Assembly: GCA_015075555.1 (NCBI GenBank)
Contig: JABTUD010000001.1
Span: 682,001-746,000, forward strand
From: Thermoflexaceae bacterium
GTDB lineage: Bacteria > Chloroflexota > Dehalococcoidia > Tepidiformales > Tepidiformaceae
Length of the DNA stretch: 64,000 nucleotides
Direction of reading: 5' to 3'
In this document: piece after piece, positions 16,714-26,396 of the stretch
Layout of the letters: each line of letters starts with the position of its first letter
Numbering within the stretch: position 1 is the stretch's first letter
Translations under genes and position numbers: made by a program
The notes under the pieces: model-generated
What the model was told of the DNA's origin: nothing
Databases searched by the model: none
Seen by the model: only the letters and a program-made list of their open reading frames with translations

Positions 16714-18106
16714 CACTTCCACGATCGCCCTTTTTCTCTTTGTCGTCGCCCTGACGGCTCTTGCCGCCGTGGCTGTCTGGCCGAGCCAGCCGGAAAGGTA
16801 CCTTCCCGGTGATTTCTGGCCATCGGGCCGCGGGATCAAGATCGGTGGCTGGGAACGGGAGACGATGAGGCTCGGGCTCGACCTCCGCGGCGGCTCTTAC
16901 CTTGTTCTCGAAGCCGACCCCCCGGAGAGCTACGAAGGCGACCTGGGCGAAGCGCTGGAAGTTGCCCGCGAAGTCCTTGAGCGCCGCGTCAACGAGTTCG
17001 GGGTTTCCGAAGCCGAAGTGCAGTCCGCCAGCGGCAATCGTCTCACCGTGCAGGTCCCGGGAATGTCGCTCACCGATGCCCAGAACCTGATCGGTAAGAC
17101 GGCCCAGCTCGAATTTCGCGTGATCAATGATGCGAACGAGGTAATCCCGGCCACGGGCGTGGTCGATGGCCAGACGCTGACCATGACCGGTCAGTACCTG
17201 AAGAGCAATACCTATCCTTCGCGCATCTCCACCACCTACGCCGTGAACTTCGAGACGACGGGGACAGGCGCGACGCTCATGGAGCAGATCACCACCCGCG
17301 CGCTTCAATACCCCGAAAACGACCCACGGCGGCTTCTCCTCATCTACCTTGACGACCAGGAGATATCGAGCGCGGTGGTCCAGAGCGTCATCTCCAGCCA
17401 GGGGCAGATAACGGGCCAGCCGTCGTTCACTGAGTCGCGCAATCTTTCGAAGCAGCTCAACGCGGGCGCCCTGCCCATTCCCCTTAAGACCGTCCAGTCC
17501 AGCGAAGTGAGCGCCACGCTCGGTGAGGATTCGGTACGCGACTCGGTCCACGCGGGCGAGATTGGCCTGCTGGCAGTAGCGCTGTTCATGATTCTCTACT
17601 ACCGGCTGCCGGGCCTGCTTGCGGCACTGGCGCTCGGCGTTTACACGTCGCTCACGCTTGCAGTGTTCAAGCTCTGGCCGGTAACGCTGACCCTTTCCGG
17701 GATTGCGGCCTTCGTCCTTTCCGTGGGCATGGCAGTCGATGCGAACATCCTCATCTTCGAGCGCATGAAGGAGGAGTTACGGCGTGGCCGGACGCTCAAT
17801 TCGGCGATTGATGTCGGCTTCCGGCGGGCGTGGACGTCGATTCGCGACTCCAACGTGTCGACGTTCATCACCTGCCTGATCCTCTACTGGTTCGGTGACC
17901 AGTTCGGCGCGGCGCTCGTGAAGGGCTTTGCACTGACGCTCGCCATTGGCGTCGGGGTGAGCATGTTCTCGGCAATCACTGTGACGCGCACCTTCCTGAA
18001 GATGGTTGTAGGGACGCCGCTTGCGCGAAATCACTGGCTGTTCAACGCGGAGGAAACGAAGCCTGCTGCGGGTGGCCGCGCGGCCACAAAGGCACAGGAG
18101 GGTTAG
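16706..18106 (+). CDS. secD: Protein translocase subunit SecD
   Basis: A 466-residue membrane protein of the RND superfamily: TM1 at about 7-25, LGLDLRGG at 56-63, a periplasmic P1 domain, then five C-terminal transmembrane segments including the GMAVDANILIFERMKEEL motif. It uses the proton gradient to pull proteins through SecYEG. GTG 16706 overlaps yajC and gives the expected hydrophobic N-terminus. Confidence 0.94.
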   Translation: MRSTSTIALFLFVVALTALAAVAVWPSQPERYLPGDFWPSGRGIKIGGWERETMRLGLDLRGGSYLVLEADPPESYEGDLGEALEVAREVLERRVNEFGVSEAEVQSASGNRLTVQVPGMSLTDAQNLIGKTAQLEFRVINDANEVIPATGVVDGQTLTMTGQYLKSNTYPSRISTTYAVNFETTGTGATLMEQITTRALQYPENDPRRLLLIYLDDQEISSAVVQSVISSQGQITGQPSFTESRNLSKQLNAGALPIPLKTVQSSEVSATLGEDSVRDSVHAGEIGLLAVALFMILYYRLPGLLAALALGVYTSLTLAVFKLWPVTLTLSGIAAFVLSVGMAVDANILIFERMKEELRRGRTLNSAIDVGFRRAWTSIRDSNVSTFITCLILYWFGDQFGAALVKGFALTLAIGVGVSMFSAITVTRTFLKMVVGTPLARNHWLFNAEETKPAAGGRAATKAQEG

Positions 18107-18108
18107 GG

Positions 18109-19089
18109 ATGCTCGACTTCGCCGGTAAGCGCTGGTGGTACCTGGCCCCTTCGATCGCGATCTTCATCGTGGCTGCGGTCATCCTGGCCATTCCACCCCA
18201 CCTCGAGGCGGGGATTGAGTTCACCTCGGGCTCGTCGTTCACGCTCGCCTTCGAGCAGGAGGTGAAGCAAGAGGACCTGCGAGGCGCGATGGCCGACCTT
18301 GGTCACGGTGAGGCGCGCATCCAGGGGGCCGGGACCAACGAGTTCTTGATTCATACCAGCGTGCTCGAAGGGGCGCCAAGCCTCGGCTCCGCCGAAGGGC
18401 CTGTGCAATCAGGAGAGATCGACCAGATCCAGGCATCGCTTGGCGAGAAGTTCGGGCCGGTGACGCGCAAGGACTTCTCCACCGTTTCGAGCACGATCTC
18501 CACAGAGATTGCGCGGAACGCCACCTTCGCCGTGATTGCGGCATCACTGGCGATCCTCGTCTACATCTCGCTGGCGTTCCGGCACTTGCACAAGCCGTGG
18601 CTCTTTGGGACCGCCGCAGTGATTGCGCTTCTCCACGATGCGGTCGTGATCCTGGGTCTCTTCTCCCTGCTTGGGAAGTGGTTCGGCACGCAGGTGGATA
18701 CGGGCTTCATCACCGCGCTGCTGACCGTCATTGGGTTCTCTGTCCACGACACAATCGTCGTCTTTGACCGCATCCGGGAGAAGGTGACGCATGACCCGTT
18801 CATCCCGTTCACGGAGGCGGTGAACGCCAGCCTCACGGAGACGCTGGCACGCTCCATCAACACCTCGTTCGTTGTCGTACTGACGGTGGTGGCGATGCTC
18901 CTCATCGGCGGTGTGACAATCCGCAACTTCCTGCTGGTGCTGCTCATCGGCATCGTGAGCGGGACGTACTCGAGCATCGGGATCGCGAGCCAGTTCGTGG
19001 TGGCGTGGGAAAACGACGACATGGGCAAGTTCTTCCGCCGGCTGACCGGCCGCAAGGAAGAGCCCGGGGCCGAACTCGAACCAGCATAG
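18109..19089 (+). CDS. secF: Protein translocase subunit SecF
   Basis: A 326-residue partner of SecD, 2 bp downstream. N-terminal TM, EFTSGSSFTLAFEQ, a short periplasmic domain, and the TVIGFSVHDTIVVFDRIRE motif in the membrane bundle are diagnostic. The C-terminal tail is charged and cytoplasmic. The stop lies only 29 bp from the convergent herA stop. Confidence 0.94.
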   Translation: MLDFAGKRWWYLAPSIAIFIVAAVILAIPPHLEAGIEFTSGSSFTLAFEQEVKQEDLRGAMADLGHGEARIQGAGTNEFLIHTSVLEGAPSLGSAEGPVQSGEIDQIQASLGEKFGPVTRKDFSTVSSTISTEIARNATFAVIAASLAILVYISLAFRHLHKPWLFGTAAVIALLHDAVVILGLFSLLGKWFGTQVDTGFITALLTVIGFSVHDTIVVFDRIREKVTHDPFIPFTEAVNASLTETLARSINTSFVVVLTVVAMLLIGGVTIRNFLLVLLIGIVSGTYSSIGIASQFVVAWENDDMGKFFRRLTGRKEEPGAELEPA

Positions 19090-19118
19090 CGCCGCTTCCC
19101 CTGGCGCCCGGGCACGGG

Positions 19119-20798
19119 TTATGAGCCGTAGAGCCCGGTAGGAGTGACCTCGCTCTTCCCGCCATTGCCACGCAGCCGGTCACGGAGCGACGCGCCGGGA
19201 GTCCGGGTGGCAGGAAGGTCAGGCGGCCGCACCATTACCGGCATGGGCAGGGCATGGCCGAAGACGAGCGCCTGTTGGCGGCTCTCAAGCGAGGCGATGA
19301 CCTGCCTTAGGCCGGACCGGCCGACAACGCCGCCGACGAGCGCTTCAACATCGGCATCGCCATCAAGCTGGAAGCAGAACCGGGTGCCAATCTGCGAAAG
19401 CACCTCGCTGTCGATCTGGCTGGGGCGCTGGTCGATTACGAGCAACGTGACGTTGTACTTCCGCAGCTCGCGCGCTATCTGGCCGAAGATGGACTGGCTG
19501 GCAATGGCCCGATCGATGAACTTGTGCGCTTCTTCGATGACGATGACGAGCCGGTTCGGCTCTTTGGCGCGGTCGCCTCGCGCGTCCTCTTTCGCCTCGC
19601 GGTATCTTTCCCAGATGCGCCGGGAGAGCATGTTCGCCACGAGCATGTAGCTCGTGAGGTCATTGCCGAACCTCCCGAACTGCACCACCACGGTCTTGCC
19701 GCCCTGAAGCATGTTGACAATCTCACTGATGACGCTGCCCACCTGGCTTCCGCCGCTCTGGACGAACTCGCGCCGGGCGAGCTTGCGCAACCCGCGGCGC
19801 AGGCTCTCGAACGAGCCCGGGTGGACGCCAATACGCGTGGCAACGCGATTCCAGTTGATATCCTCGGGCGGGTCCTCGCCCTTCCACAGCTTCCGGACGA
19901 CGGTTTGCGAAGGGTCGTCAGCGAGGATCTCGTCAAGCCACGAATCACCAAAGCGCGCCGAGCACTCGTACGACGCGTCCACTGCTGCCGGCGTCGAAGA
20001 GAGAACCTCGCGGACCACTTCGAGGTCTTCGGGCTGGATATCGCGGGTGCCGATGGTCACCCGGCCATCGACGTTCATGGCATTCCGTTCGAGCGAGTAA
20101 ACGCCGACACCTTGAGGGTGGAGACCCTTCAGCGAGGCGCGTTCGCCGCCTTCGAACTTGATCCGCTGCCCGTAGTCGTCGTGCATGTCGAAGACGAGGG
20201 CAACAGTGCGGCCGGCATTGGCAGCCTGGTTTGCGGAGTGCTGCACCATGGCATCGAGCAGCTGCACGGCGATAACGGTCTTTCCTGTGCCGCTCTTGCC
20301 GAAGATGCCGGCCGAGCGCTCGAACAGCTTCTCGATGTCGACGCAGACCTCGACGCGCTCCATGCCAAGGGGCGTTCCGAGGTTGACGGAGGCGCGGTCG
20401 CCGACAGCGAACGCAGCATCCACCGTTTCCTGGCCGGCCTGTTCAACGGGAGCGAAGTGCCGGGGGAGGCGACGGGCGCGGGCGTTCTCTCCTGTCGCCT
20501 GGTTCACTTCGAGGTAAGGGGTGACCTCGATCGCGGTGTATACGCCGGTGTCGAGGAGCACTTCGCGCAGAAGCGCGCTGGCGGGGTCGTTGCCCGCGGG
20601 CGGTGGCCAGGAGGTGGGGCCGCTTTCGGCCGAGCGCAGGAGCACATCGGTCACCATGCCCAGCAGCTGGCCGCCCCCTTCCAGAGGCGCCATCACGTAG
20701 TGTCCGATGGCGGTCGGAGCGCCGGGGTCAAGCCGGACCTCGATGCTCTTTGTGAGCGACCCACCGACGACGACGCCCAGGTGCGATGTGCCGGTCAT
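19119..20798 (-). CDS. herA: HerA-type hexameric DNA-translocase ATPase
   Basis: A 559-residue ATPase. The N-terminal ~150 residues look like the HAS barrel of HerA (GHYVMAPL...LLGMVTDV). Walker A is GKSGTGKT (167-174), Walker B RLVIVIEEAH (416-425), followed by the HerA-typical IARELRKYNVTLLVIDQRPS and a glutamine/arginine sensor region. HerA hexamers translocate along DNA and, with NurA, resect ends for recombination or act in phage defence. ATG 20798 overlaps the stop of the upstream gene (ATGA). It is the last of the overlapping nurA/HAS/herA trio. Confidence 0.9.
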   Translation of the reverse strand: MTGTSHLGVVVGGSLTKSIEVRLDPGAPTAIGHYVMAPLEGGGQLLGMVTDVLLRSAESGPTSWPPPAGNDPASALLREVLLDTGVYTAIEVTPYLEVNQATGENARARRLPRHFAPVEQAGQETVDAAFAVGDRASVNLGTPLGMERVEVCVDIEKLFERSAGIFGKSGTGKTVIAVQLLDAMVQHSANQAANAGRTVALVFDMHDDYGQRIKFEGGERASLKGLHPQGVGVYSLERNAMNVDGRVTIGTRDIQPEDLEVVREVLSSTPAAVDASYECSARFGDSWLDEILADDPSQTVVRKLWKGEDPPEDINWNRVATRIGVHPGSFESLRRGLRKLARREFVQSGGSQVGSVISEIVNMLQGGKTVVVQFGRFGNDLTSYMLVANMLSRRIWERYREAKEDARGDRAKEPNRLVIVIEEAHKFIDRAIASQSIFGQIARELRKYNVTLLVIDQRPSQIDSEVLSQIGTRFCFQLDGDADVEALVGGVVGRSGLRQVIASLESRQQALVFGHALPMPVMVRPPDLPATRTPGASLRDRLRGNGGKSEVTPTGLYGS

Positions 20799-21385
20799 GC
20801 TCCAATCCCCCTGACGATGCTTGTGAGCCGTGCAGGTTCGGCCCGCAGCAGCCGCGCCAGCTCCTTGCCGGCGCGGACCGTGAACTCGTGCGCCCCCGGG
20901 CCGAAAACCGATGCTGCCGCACGCACCGCTGCTGCCACGGCTGCGTCGTCGCAACCCGGGGCCCCGGCGAGGAGGGCGAGGAAGGCGCAGTCGCCGGTGA
21001 GGCGCACAACCTCGGCGGCGGTTGCTGGCTCGACCCGGGCGAGAAGTGGTGGCGGGAGAGGCGGCAACGAGGCCCGGGCGACCTCGCCTTCGATGTGGCC
21101 ACAGCTGACGACCGAGACCCGCGTTCGCAGGAGCAGGCGGATCTCGGGGTTGCCGGCCATGACCTCGGCAGCGGTCTGCCCGGCCGCACCCCGCGGCAGG
21201 AGCGGGCGCGAGGGGTCCTCCGGCCCACTGATTGCATCGGTGACCACCCCGGCGACAAAGCATGGCCCTTCGCGCACGACCGCGAACTGCCCCAGCCGGA
21301 ACGGCTCCTCAACGTACCGTTCGTAGGCGCACTGGAATGCCCTCAGACCGGCTTCGACCACGCGCGGGACTGGCGGCGCTGTCAA
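20795..21385 (-). CDS. HAS-barrel-like protein between NurA and HerA
   Basis: A 196-residue protein overlapping both neighbours by 4 bp. No family is recognised with certainty. The middle section (GQFAVVREGPCFVAGVVTD, then VSVVSCGHIEGEV and SLPPLPPPLLARVEPA) follows the beta-rich pattern of a HAS barrel: a conserved Val/Gly core, a mid-domain V-x-V segment and a Pro-rich exit strand. The HerA N-terminus shows the same pattern. The C-terminal ~70 residues are Ala-rich helices ending RAEPARLTSIVRGIGA. No catalytic motif is seen. Co-translation suggests an adaptor or extra subunit of the NurA-HerA machine; that is inference. Confidence 0.6.
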   Translation of the reverse strand: MTAPPVPRVVEAGLRAFQCAYERYVEEPFRLGQFAVVREGPCFVAGVVTDAISGPEDPSRPLLPRGAAGQTAAEVMAGNPEIRLLLRTRVSVVSCGHIEGEVARASLPPLPPPLLARVEPATAAEVVRLTGDCAFLALLAGAPGCDDAAVAAAVRAAASVFGPGAHEFTVRAGKELARLLRAEPARLTSIVRGIGA

Positions 21386-22539
21386 AGGCCCCTCCTTCTC
21401 TTGCTCATTTGCTTGCTGTTTGCGCTGGCACGCAGGCCGTGGCGGAGGGCCTCCGCATCGAGCATCCGGCTGAAGGCCTGCCGATCGCCGGCGGAGATGA
21501 CCGCCTGCTCATGGGCCTCTTGCAGGGCGCGGGGATAGCCGTCGCAGCGCCTGCACTGGTCGACCAGCGTCGTGTGCAGGCGCTCCACCTGCCCGGGAGT
21601 CGTTGCCCAGCGGGGCAGCTCCACGCGCGCGACATCATCGCCGATGCGCAGATAGAAGAAACAGACCTCGTGCTGGCCTTCAAAGAACTCCTCGACGCGA
21701 CGAACGCGCTCGCTGGCCGCGCGGAAGACGGCGGAGCGCTCGCCGTCACGCAGGCGCGTTGCGAAGAGGTGGCCGTCACTGGCGGGCCAGCCCCGGCTGC
21801 CGGCCGCTGCCAGGGCGCGGAGGCTGTTGACGACATCGCTCGAACGCGACCCGGAGACGTAGGCGCCCACGCTGAGGCTCCCTCCACATCCGGACAGGTG
21901 GTCGAGTGCTTCGCGCGTGCGCCCAACCAGCTCTTGCCGGGTGGATTCGGCGACCTGCCTCGAGTCGAGGTCCCAGGGTAGGAGCGTTCCATCGAGCAGG
22001 AGCACTGTGGGGCTTGCGGCAGCGCTGGCCACTGCCAGGCCGGAACCGGTTTCCATCTCTACGACGTCGCGCAAGAGGTTTACGCCCCAGGCTCGGGGGC
22101 CAGCATCTTCCGCGCCTTCATCTTCCTCCCCTTCCGCCTCCGGCGCCGGCGGGCCCACGATGCAGCGGGCGCCCAGTGCAGCTTCCTGCCCGGTGCCGTA
22201 GGGGAGCACGGCGAAGCCGGCGTTCACCACGTAGCACTGGACGGGTGCGAACCGGTCGGGCTCGATGCTCGAACCATCGGAAGAGACCACCGTCACAGCG
22301 GCGAAGGGAGGCAATGGCATGACATCGCCGGGCGGTTCGCGCAGTGACACCGCGTACGGCTGCGAGGAGCCGGCCATTGCGGCGCGGATGCGCGCGTCGC
22401 AGTCCAGGCGATCAGCCGACCACAACGAGAGCACGGAATCGGCGGCCTTCAAACCGTCCTTCATCGATTCGAGCCCTGCGGCATAGGCGGCGACGACGCC
22501 GGGGAGCTGGGGCAGGAGCTGCTCCATTCGCAGGGTCAC
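21382..22539 (-). CDS. nurA: NurA-domain nuclease
   Basis: A 385-residue protein with the NurA layout: N-terminal helices, the first acidic motif SSDGSSIEPDRF (D88), the second VLLLDGTLLPW (D183), then VGAYVSGSRSSDVVNSL and a late FFYLRIGDDVARVELPRW plus YPRALQEAHEQAVISAGDR. NurA is a Mn-dependent single-strand endonuclease and 5'-3' exonuclease controlled by HerA. A very acidic insert (about 130-148, Glu/Asp-rich) sits before the second motif. It overlaps selB upstream and the HAS-like gene downstream, each by 4 bp. Confidence 0.87.
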   Translation of the reverse strand: MTLRMEQLLPQLPGVVAAYAAGLESMKDGLKAADSVLSLWSADRLDCDARIRAAMAGSSQPYAVSLREPPGDVMPLPPFAAVTVVSSDGSSIEPDRFAPVQCYVVNAGFAVLPYGTGQEAALGARCIVGPPAPEAEGEEDEGAEDAGPRAWGVNLLRDVVEMETGSGLAVASAAASPTVLLLDGTLLPWDLDSRQVAESTRQELVGRTREALDHLSGCGGSLSVGAYVSGSRSSDVVNSLRALAAAGSRGWPASDGHLFATRLRDGERSAVFRAASERVRRVEEFFEGQHEVCFFYLRIGDDVARVELPRWATTPGQVERLHTTLVDQCRRCDGYPRALQEAHEQAVISAGDRQAFSRMLDAEALRHGLRASANSKQMSKRRRGL

Positions 22540-24398
22540 CGGGACACCTCCGCCGGCTGGCGCAGGACGCGGATATCACCTTCGCGACGGGTGATGTGTC
22601 GCGCATCGAGGTGTTCGAGGAAGGCCTGGGCGTACTTCCGGCTCGTCCCAAAAATGTCGCGGACTTCTGCCAGGCTGATGCTGCCGTGGTCGCCCAGGTG
22701 TGCCTTGACGCGTTCGAGCATGGCGGCAAACACGGCTGCGTCGAAGACCACGCCTGCGCCCGTGTCCACGATGAGCCCTTGCCCGGCAAGGTAGGCCAGC
22801 AGGCCGGGAGTGGGCAGGCGCTCTGTGGGAGGGCTGAAGCCCCCCAGCTTCAGTTCGGCGAGGAAGCGCTCGACCTCGGCGTGTTGCGCGGGAGGAAGCT
22901 CGACCCGGTAGCCAGCCGGGGCGAGGCCACCTGCACCCTGTTCGACCAGGCGCCCTGCCTCCAGGGCTCGCGCGATGACAGCATCGAAGGCAGCAGAATC
23001 AAGCCTGGCGCTGCTGCGCACGTGTTCGCGTGGGGCGGCGGGCTTCAGGGGGTTGGCGCGCAGGAATTCCTGGACTGCGGCCATCACCCGCGCACCGGCG
23101 CCATCCATCCACGCCAATGAATAGAGCCGCTCGCCGACGCGGGTTGCGCTCCCGGCGGCGAGGGACTCCGCGATCGCCTGCTCCGCCTCGGCAGGCTCCA
23201 GGCCGAGTGCGGCAGCCACATCCGCATGATCGAACGGCCCTCCCGCGAGCAGGTCCTCCAGGCGTTCCCGGGCGCTGCCCCGGAGTTGCCGGGCAAGCGC
23301 CTCAAGCGTGGGCGCATGGAAGCGACGGCGCCGCCGGGGGTTGATGGCGACGATGCGGCCGCCTGCCACCGTCTCGTTGGGGGTGCGCAGGATGCAGTGG
23401 TCGCGAGGAGCGACTGCGACAGGGGAGCTCAGCACCACCTGGGCCCAGGCTTCACCTCCCGGGACGAGCTCATCGCAGTCCAGGAGGCGCACTGTCCCCT
23501 CCGATTCGCCTGTTGCGCTGAGGAAGGTGACCCCCGAGTCGTGCGCCAGCGGGTGAGTCAGGGTCCCGGTCGCGCGGAGCAGCACGTCGACGGCCATGAC
23601 AGGACCCAGGGACCCCGGCAGGGAAAGCACCATCCCACGGCGGAGGTCCTCGGCGCGAATGCCGCTCAGGTTCACAGCAGCGCGCGTCCCGGGCTCCAGG
23701 CGCGACACCTTCGAACGGTGCCGCTGCAGGCCGCGCACCCGCGCGCGCAGCCCACCCGGCTGGAGTTCGACTTCCTGCCCCACCTCCAGTGCGCCATCGA
23801 CGAGCGTGCCCGTGACGACCGCGCCGAAACCCTGGATGGTGAACGCCCGGTCGATCGGCAGGCGGGGGCGCCCGAGGTCCCGCCGGGGCGGCGCACGATC
23901 GAGGGCCTCATCCACGGCCGCAAGAAGCTGGCCCAGGCCATCGCCGGTAAGGGCGGATACGCGCACCCGGCGCGCATCGGAGAGGCAGCTGCCGGAGAGG
24001 ACATCATCCATCTCGGCCTCAACCAGGGCGGCATACTCGTCATCCACAAGGTCGCACCTGGTCAGGACCACAACCCCCGCGGGCACTTCCAGGAGGTCAA
24101 GGATGGCCAGGTGTTCGCGCGTCTGCGGCATCGGGCCTTCATCGGCCGCGACGACGAGAAGGGCGAGGTCGACCCCGCCGGCACCGGCGAGCATGTTCTT
24201 GATGAAGCGCTCGTGCCCGGGCACGTCGACAATGCTGACCTCGCGCCCCGAGGGGAGGGTGAGCCAGGCAAAGCCAAGGTCAATGGTGAGCCCGCGCTCC
24301 TTCTCTTCGCGCAAGCGGTCGGGATCGATGCCCGTCAGCGCCTGGACAAGGGTGCTCTTGCCGTGGTCCACGTGGCCCGCGGTGCCGATGACGTACAT
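22536..24398 (-). CDS. selB: Selenocysteine-specific elongation factor SelB
   Basis: A 620-residue GTPase. G1 is GHVDHGKS (residues 8-15), G3 DVPGHERF, and G4 TRCD, followed by EF-Tu-like domains 2 and 3 (FTIQGFGAVVTGTL) and a long C-terminal part with winged-helix repeats that bind the SECIS hairpin. SelB brings Sec-tRNA to UGA codons. selA, selD, the selenocysteine tRNA and a UGA-containing selenoprotein gene are not in this window. The gene starts 12 bp after pncB and overlaps nurA by 4 bp. Confidence 0.93.
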   Translation of the reverse strand: MYVIGTAGHVDHGKSTLVQALTGIDPDRLREEKERGLTIDLGFAWLTLPSGREVSIVDVPGHERFIKNMLAGAGGVDLALLVVAADEGPMPQTREHLAILDLLEVPAGVVVLTRCDLVDDEYAALVEAEMDDVLSGSCLSDARRVRVSALTGDGLGQLLAAVDEALDRAPPRRDLGRPRLPIDRAFTIQGFGAVVTGTLVDGALEVGQEVELQPGGLRARVRGLQRHRSKVSRLEPGTRAAVNLSGIRAEDLRRGMVLSLPGSLGPVMAVDVLLRATGTLTHPLAHDSGVTFLSATGESEGTVRLLDCDELVPGGEAWAQVVLSSPVAVAPRDHCILRTPNETVAGGRIVAINPRRRRRFHAPTLEALARQLRGSARERLEDLLAGGPFDHADVAAALGLEPAEAEQAIAESLAAGSATRVGERLYSLAWMDGAGARVMAAVQEFLRANPLKPAAPREHVRSSARLDSAAFDAVIARALEAGRLVEQGAGGLAPAGYRVELPPAQHAEVERFLAELKLGGFSPPTERLPTPGLLAYLAGQGLIVDTGAGVVFDAAVFAAMLERVKAHLGDHGSISLAEVRDIFGTSRKYAQAFLEHLDARHITRREGDIRVLRQPAEVSR

Positions 24399-24410
24399 TT
24401 GTTCGGCATT

Positions 24411-25781
24411 CTACACCGTGGGGCGGTCTGGTGGCGTGCGCCTGGCGGTTTCCACCTCCAGCAGCCTGGTAAGCATGCCGGAGTAGCGAACGGGGTGGCC
24501 GGGCACGATCACTTCCAGCGCACGCAGGCGCGGGGGAAGGGCATCGAGAGCCTGCCTGCACCGCTCTCTTGCGGCAACGAGCGGCCCGGGCGCCGAAGCG
24601 CGCCGCCCATTTGCCATGACCGGCTGCAGGAGCGGCCGCCCGCCTGCCGGGGGCGCCTCGTCCTCCAGACCAATCACGTCGTGGGCGGAGTCGTCGCCGC
24701 GCTCGATGCGATAGACCTGTTTGCGCCCGGGTAGGGTGCGCTTGCCGGCGGAGAGCTTCACCTTCGGGCCGTGGGCATCGTCGACAAGCTTGTAGACGCC
24801 GCCAAGCGCCGGCGCATCGGCACTCACCCCGAGTTGCGTACCGACGCCGAAGGCATCGACCGGCGCGCCTGCAGCCAGCAGCGCGGCGATGCGGTACTCA
24901 TCAAGGTCTCCCGAGGCGAAGATCTGCACGTGATCGCAGCCACCCTCATCGAGGATGCAGCGCACGCCGGCAGCAAGCTCAGCGATGTTCCCCGAATCAA
25001 GGCGCACCCCCTGGACCCGGACACCCTCGGGTTCGAGCAGCTTCGCCGTGCGAACGGCATTGCGGGCGCCTTCGAGGGTGTCGTACGTGTCTATCAGGAG
25101 CGTCGCACGATCGGGGAAAGTCCGGGCGAAGGCGACGAAGGCATCCATCTCCCGCTCAAACGACATGACAAAGGCGTGGGCCATGGTCCCGCTCACGGGG
25201 ATGCCGTAGACCCGCCCGGCGAGCACATTGGACGACCCGGCCGCACCACCAATGTAGGAGGCCCGCGCCGCTTTGAGAGCGGCATCCGCTCCGTGGTCGC
25301 GTCGCGGAGAGAAGTCCACGAACTGGCGTTCACCACAGGCGATGGCGATGCGGGCAGCCTTCGAGGCGATGAGCGACTGGAAGTTGAGGCAGTTCAGCAG
25401 GAACGTCTCGACAACCTGGGCTTCGATGAGAGGCGCCGTAACCCGAAGCACGGGTTCTTCCGGGAAGTAGGCTTCGCCCTCGGCCATGGCCCAGACCTCG
25501 CCCGTGAACCGCATTCGCTGCAGGTAGGCGAGGAAATGCTCACTGAACAGGCCCAGGGAGCGCAGGTAGGCAATTGCTTCGTTGTCGAAGTGGAGACCCT
25601 CCAGGTAGGCGAGGGCATCGTCCAATCCGCAGGCGATGAGGAAGTTGCGATTGGCGGGGAGGTGGCGCACGAAGAGGTCGAATGTGGCGGGGTGGTTCAT
25701 CCCGTGTTCGAGGTAGCTCGCCGCCATAGTCAACTCGTAGAGGTCGGTTAGCAGGGCAACGTTAGCCCCGGTCACCCACAA
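24411..25781 (-). CDS. pncB: Nicotinate phosphoribosyltransferase
   Basis: A 456-residue enzyme converting nicotinate and PRPP to nicotinate mononucleotide. N-terminal LLTDLYELTMAASYLEHGM, the DFSPRRDHGADAALKAARA region, the phosphorylatable His in SGTMAHAFVMSFE and the VRLDSGNIAEL plus FASGDLDEY motifs define the PncB family. It follows the nicotinamidase gene by 21 bp, so the two salvage steps are co-transcribed. Confidence 0.93.
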   Translation of the reverse strand: MWVTGANVALLTDLYELTMAASYLEHGMNHPATFDLFVRHLPANRNFLIACGLDDALAYLEGLHFDNEAIAYLRSLGLFSEHFLAYLQRMRFTGEVWAMAEGEAYFPEEPVLRVTAPLIEAQVVETFLLNCLNFQSLIASKAARIAIACGERQFVDFSPRRDHGADAALKAARASYIGGAAGSSNVLAGRVYGIPVSGTMAHAFVMSFEREMDAFVAFARTFPDRATLLIDTYDTLEGARNAVRTAKLLEPEGVRVQGVRLDSGNIAELAAGVRCILDEGGCDHVQIFASGDLDEYRIAALLAAGAPVDAFGVGTQLGVSADAPALGGVYKLVDDAHGPKVKLSAGKRTLPGRKQVYRIERGDDSAHDVIGLEDEAPPAGGRPLLQPVMANGRRASAPGPLVAARERCRQALDALPPRLRALEVIVPGHPVRYSGMLTRLLEVETARRTPPDRPTV

Positions 25782-25802
25782 CGGAAACGCTCCCGGCAGC
25801 GC

Positions 25803-26387
25803 CTATTCAAGCGAAACGCCCGCCCTGCACATCTCCTCGATCGCCCGCTCTCCATCACCCGGCGTAAGGTCGACCGCGCGGACCGCATCACGGAGCAGCA
25901 ACGTCGAGAATCCTTTTCGCACCGCATCGAGGGCCGTGGCTTTCACGCAGTAGTCGGTCGCCAGCCCCACCACGATGACGCGCTCGATGCCCGCATCGTG
26001 GAGCATTGCGGCAAGGTCCGTTTCCGACTCGCGTCCGCTCTCGGGGTCGCGCACCGTGAACCCGGAGTACCCATCCTCCCCACCAGCGCCCTTGCGGACC
26101 GTGTCTCCCTCAACCTTCAGCCCGGGATGGAAGGCGGCGCCCCACGTGTTGCGCACGCAATGAACGGGCCAGACCCCACCGCCGGTGGCGAAGTGTGGCG
26201 TTTCGGGCGGGTGCCAGTCCTGGGTGTAGACAACAAGGCTGCCGGCTGCACGTGCTCGTGCCACCTCCGCACTGATGAAAGTGACGACATCCTCAGCGCC
26301 CTTCACGTAGAGCGAGCCGTTTGGGTCGGCGAAGTCGTTCTGCACGTCAACGACGATGAGGGCGGTCCTGGGATCGTAGTTGGCCAC
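25803..26387 (-). CDS. pncA: Nicotinamidase
   Basis: A 194-residue isochorismatase-fold hydrolase that deaminates nicotinamide to nicotinate. Catalytic triad D14 (VVDVQNDF), K99 (VRKG) and C147 (ATDYCVKAT); metal ligands D57, H59 and H65 in DWHPPETPH. Its product feeds PncB, encoded next. It lies 9 bp after hemW. Confidence 0.93.
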   Translation of the reverse strand: MANYDPRTALIVVDVQNDFADPNGSLYVKGAEDVVTFISAEVARARAAGSLVVYTQDWHPPETPHFATGGGVWPVHCVRNTWGAAFHPGLKVEGDTVRKGAGGEDGYSGFTVRDPESGRESETDLAAMLHDAGIERVIVVGLATDYCVKATALDAVRKGFSTLLLRDAVRAVDLTPGDGERAIEEMCRAGVSLE

Positions 26388-26396
26388 GTTCGCGCC

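Noticed and set aside
19524..21326. A 600-codon plus-strand frame opposite herA and its upstream gene
   Set aside because: It spans two genes with convincing motifs and overlaps on the opposite strand, and shows none itself.
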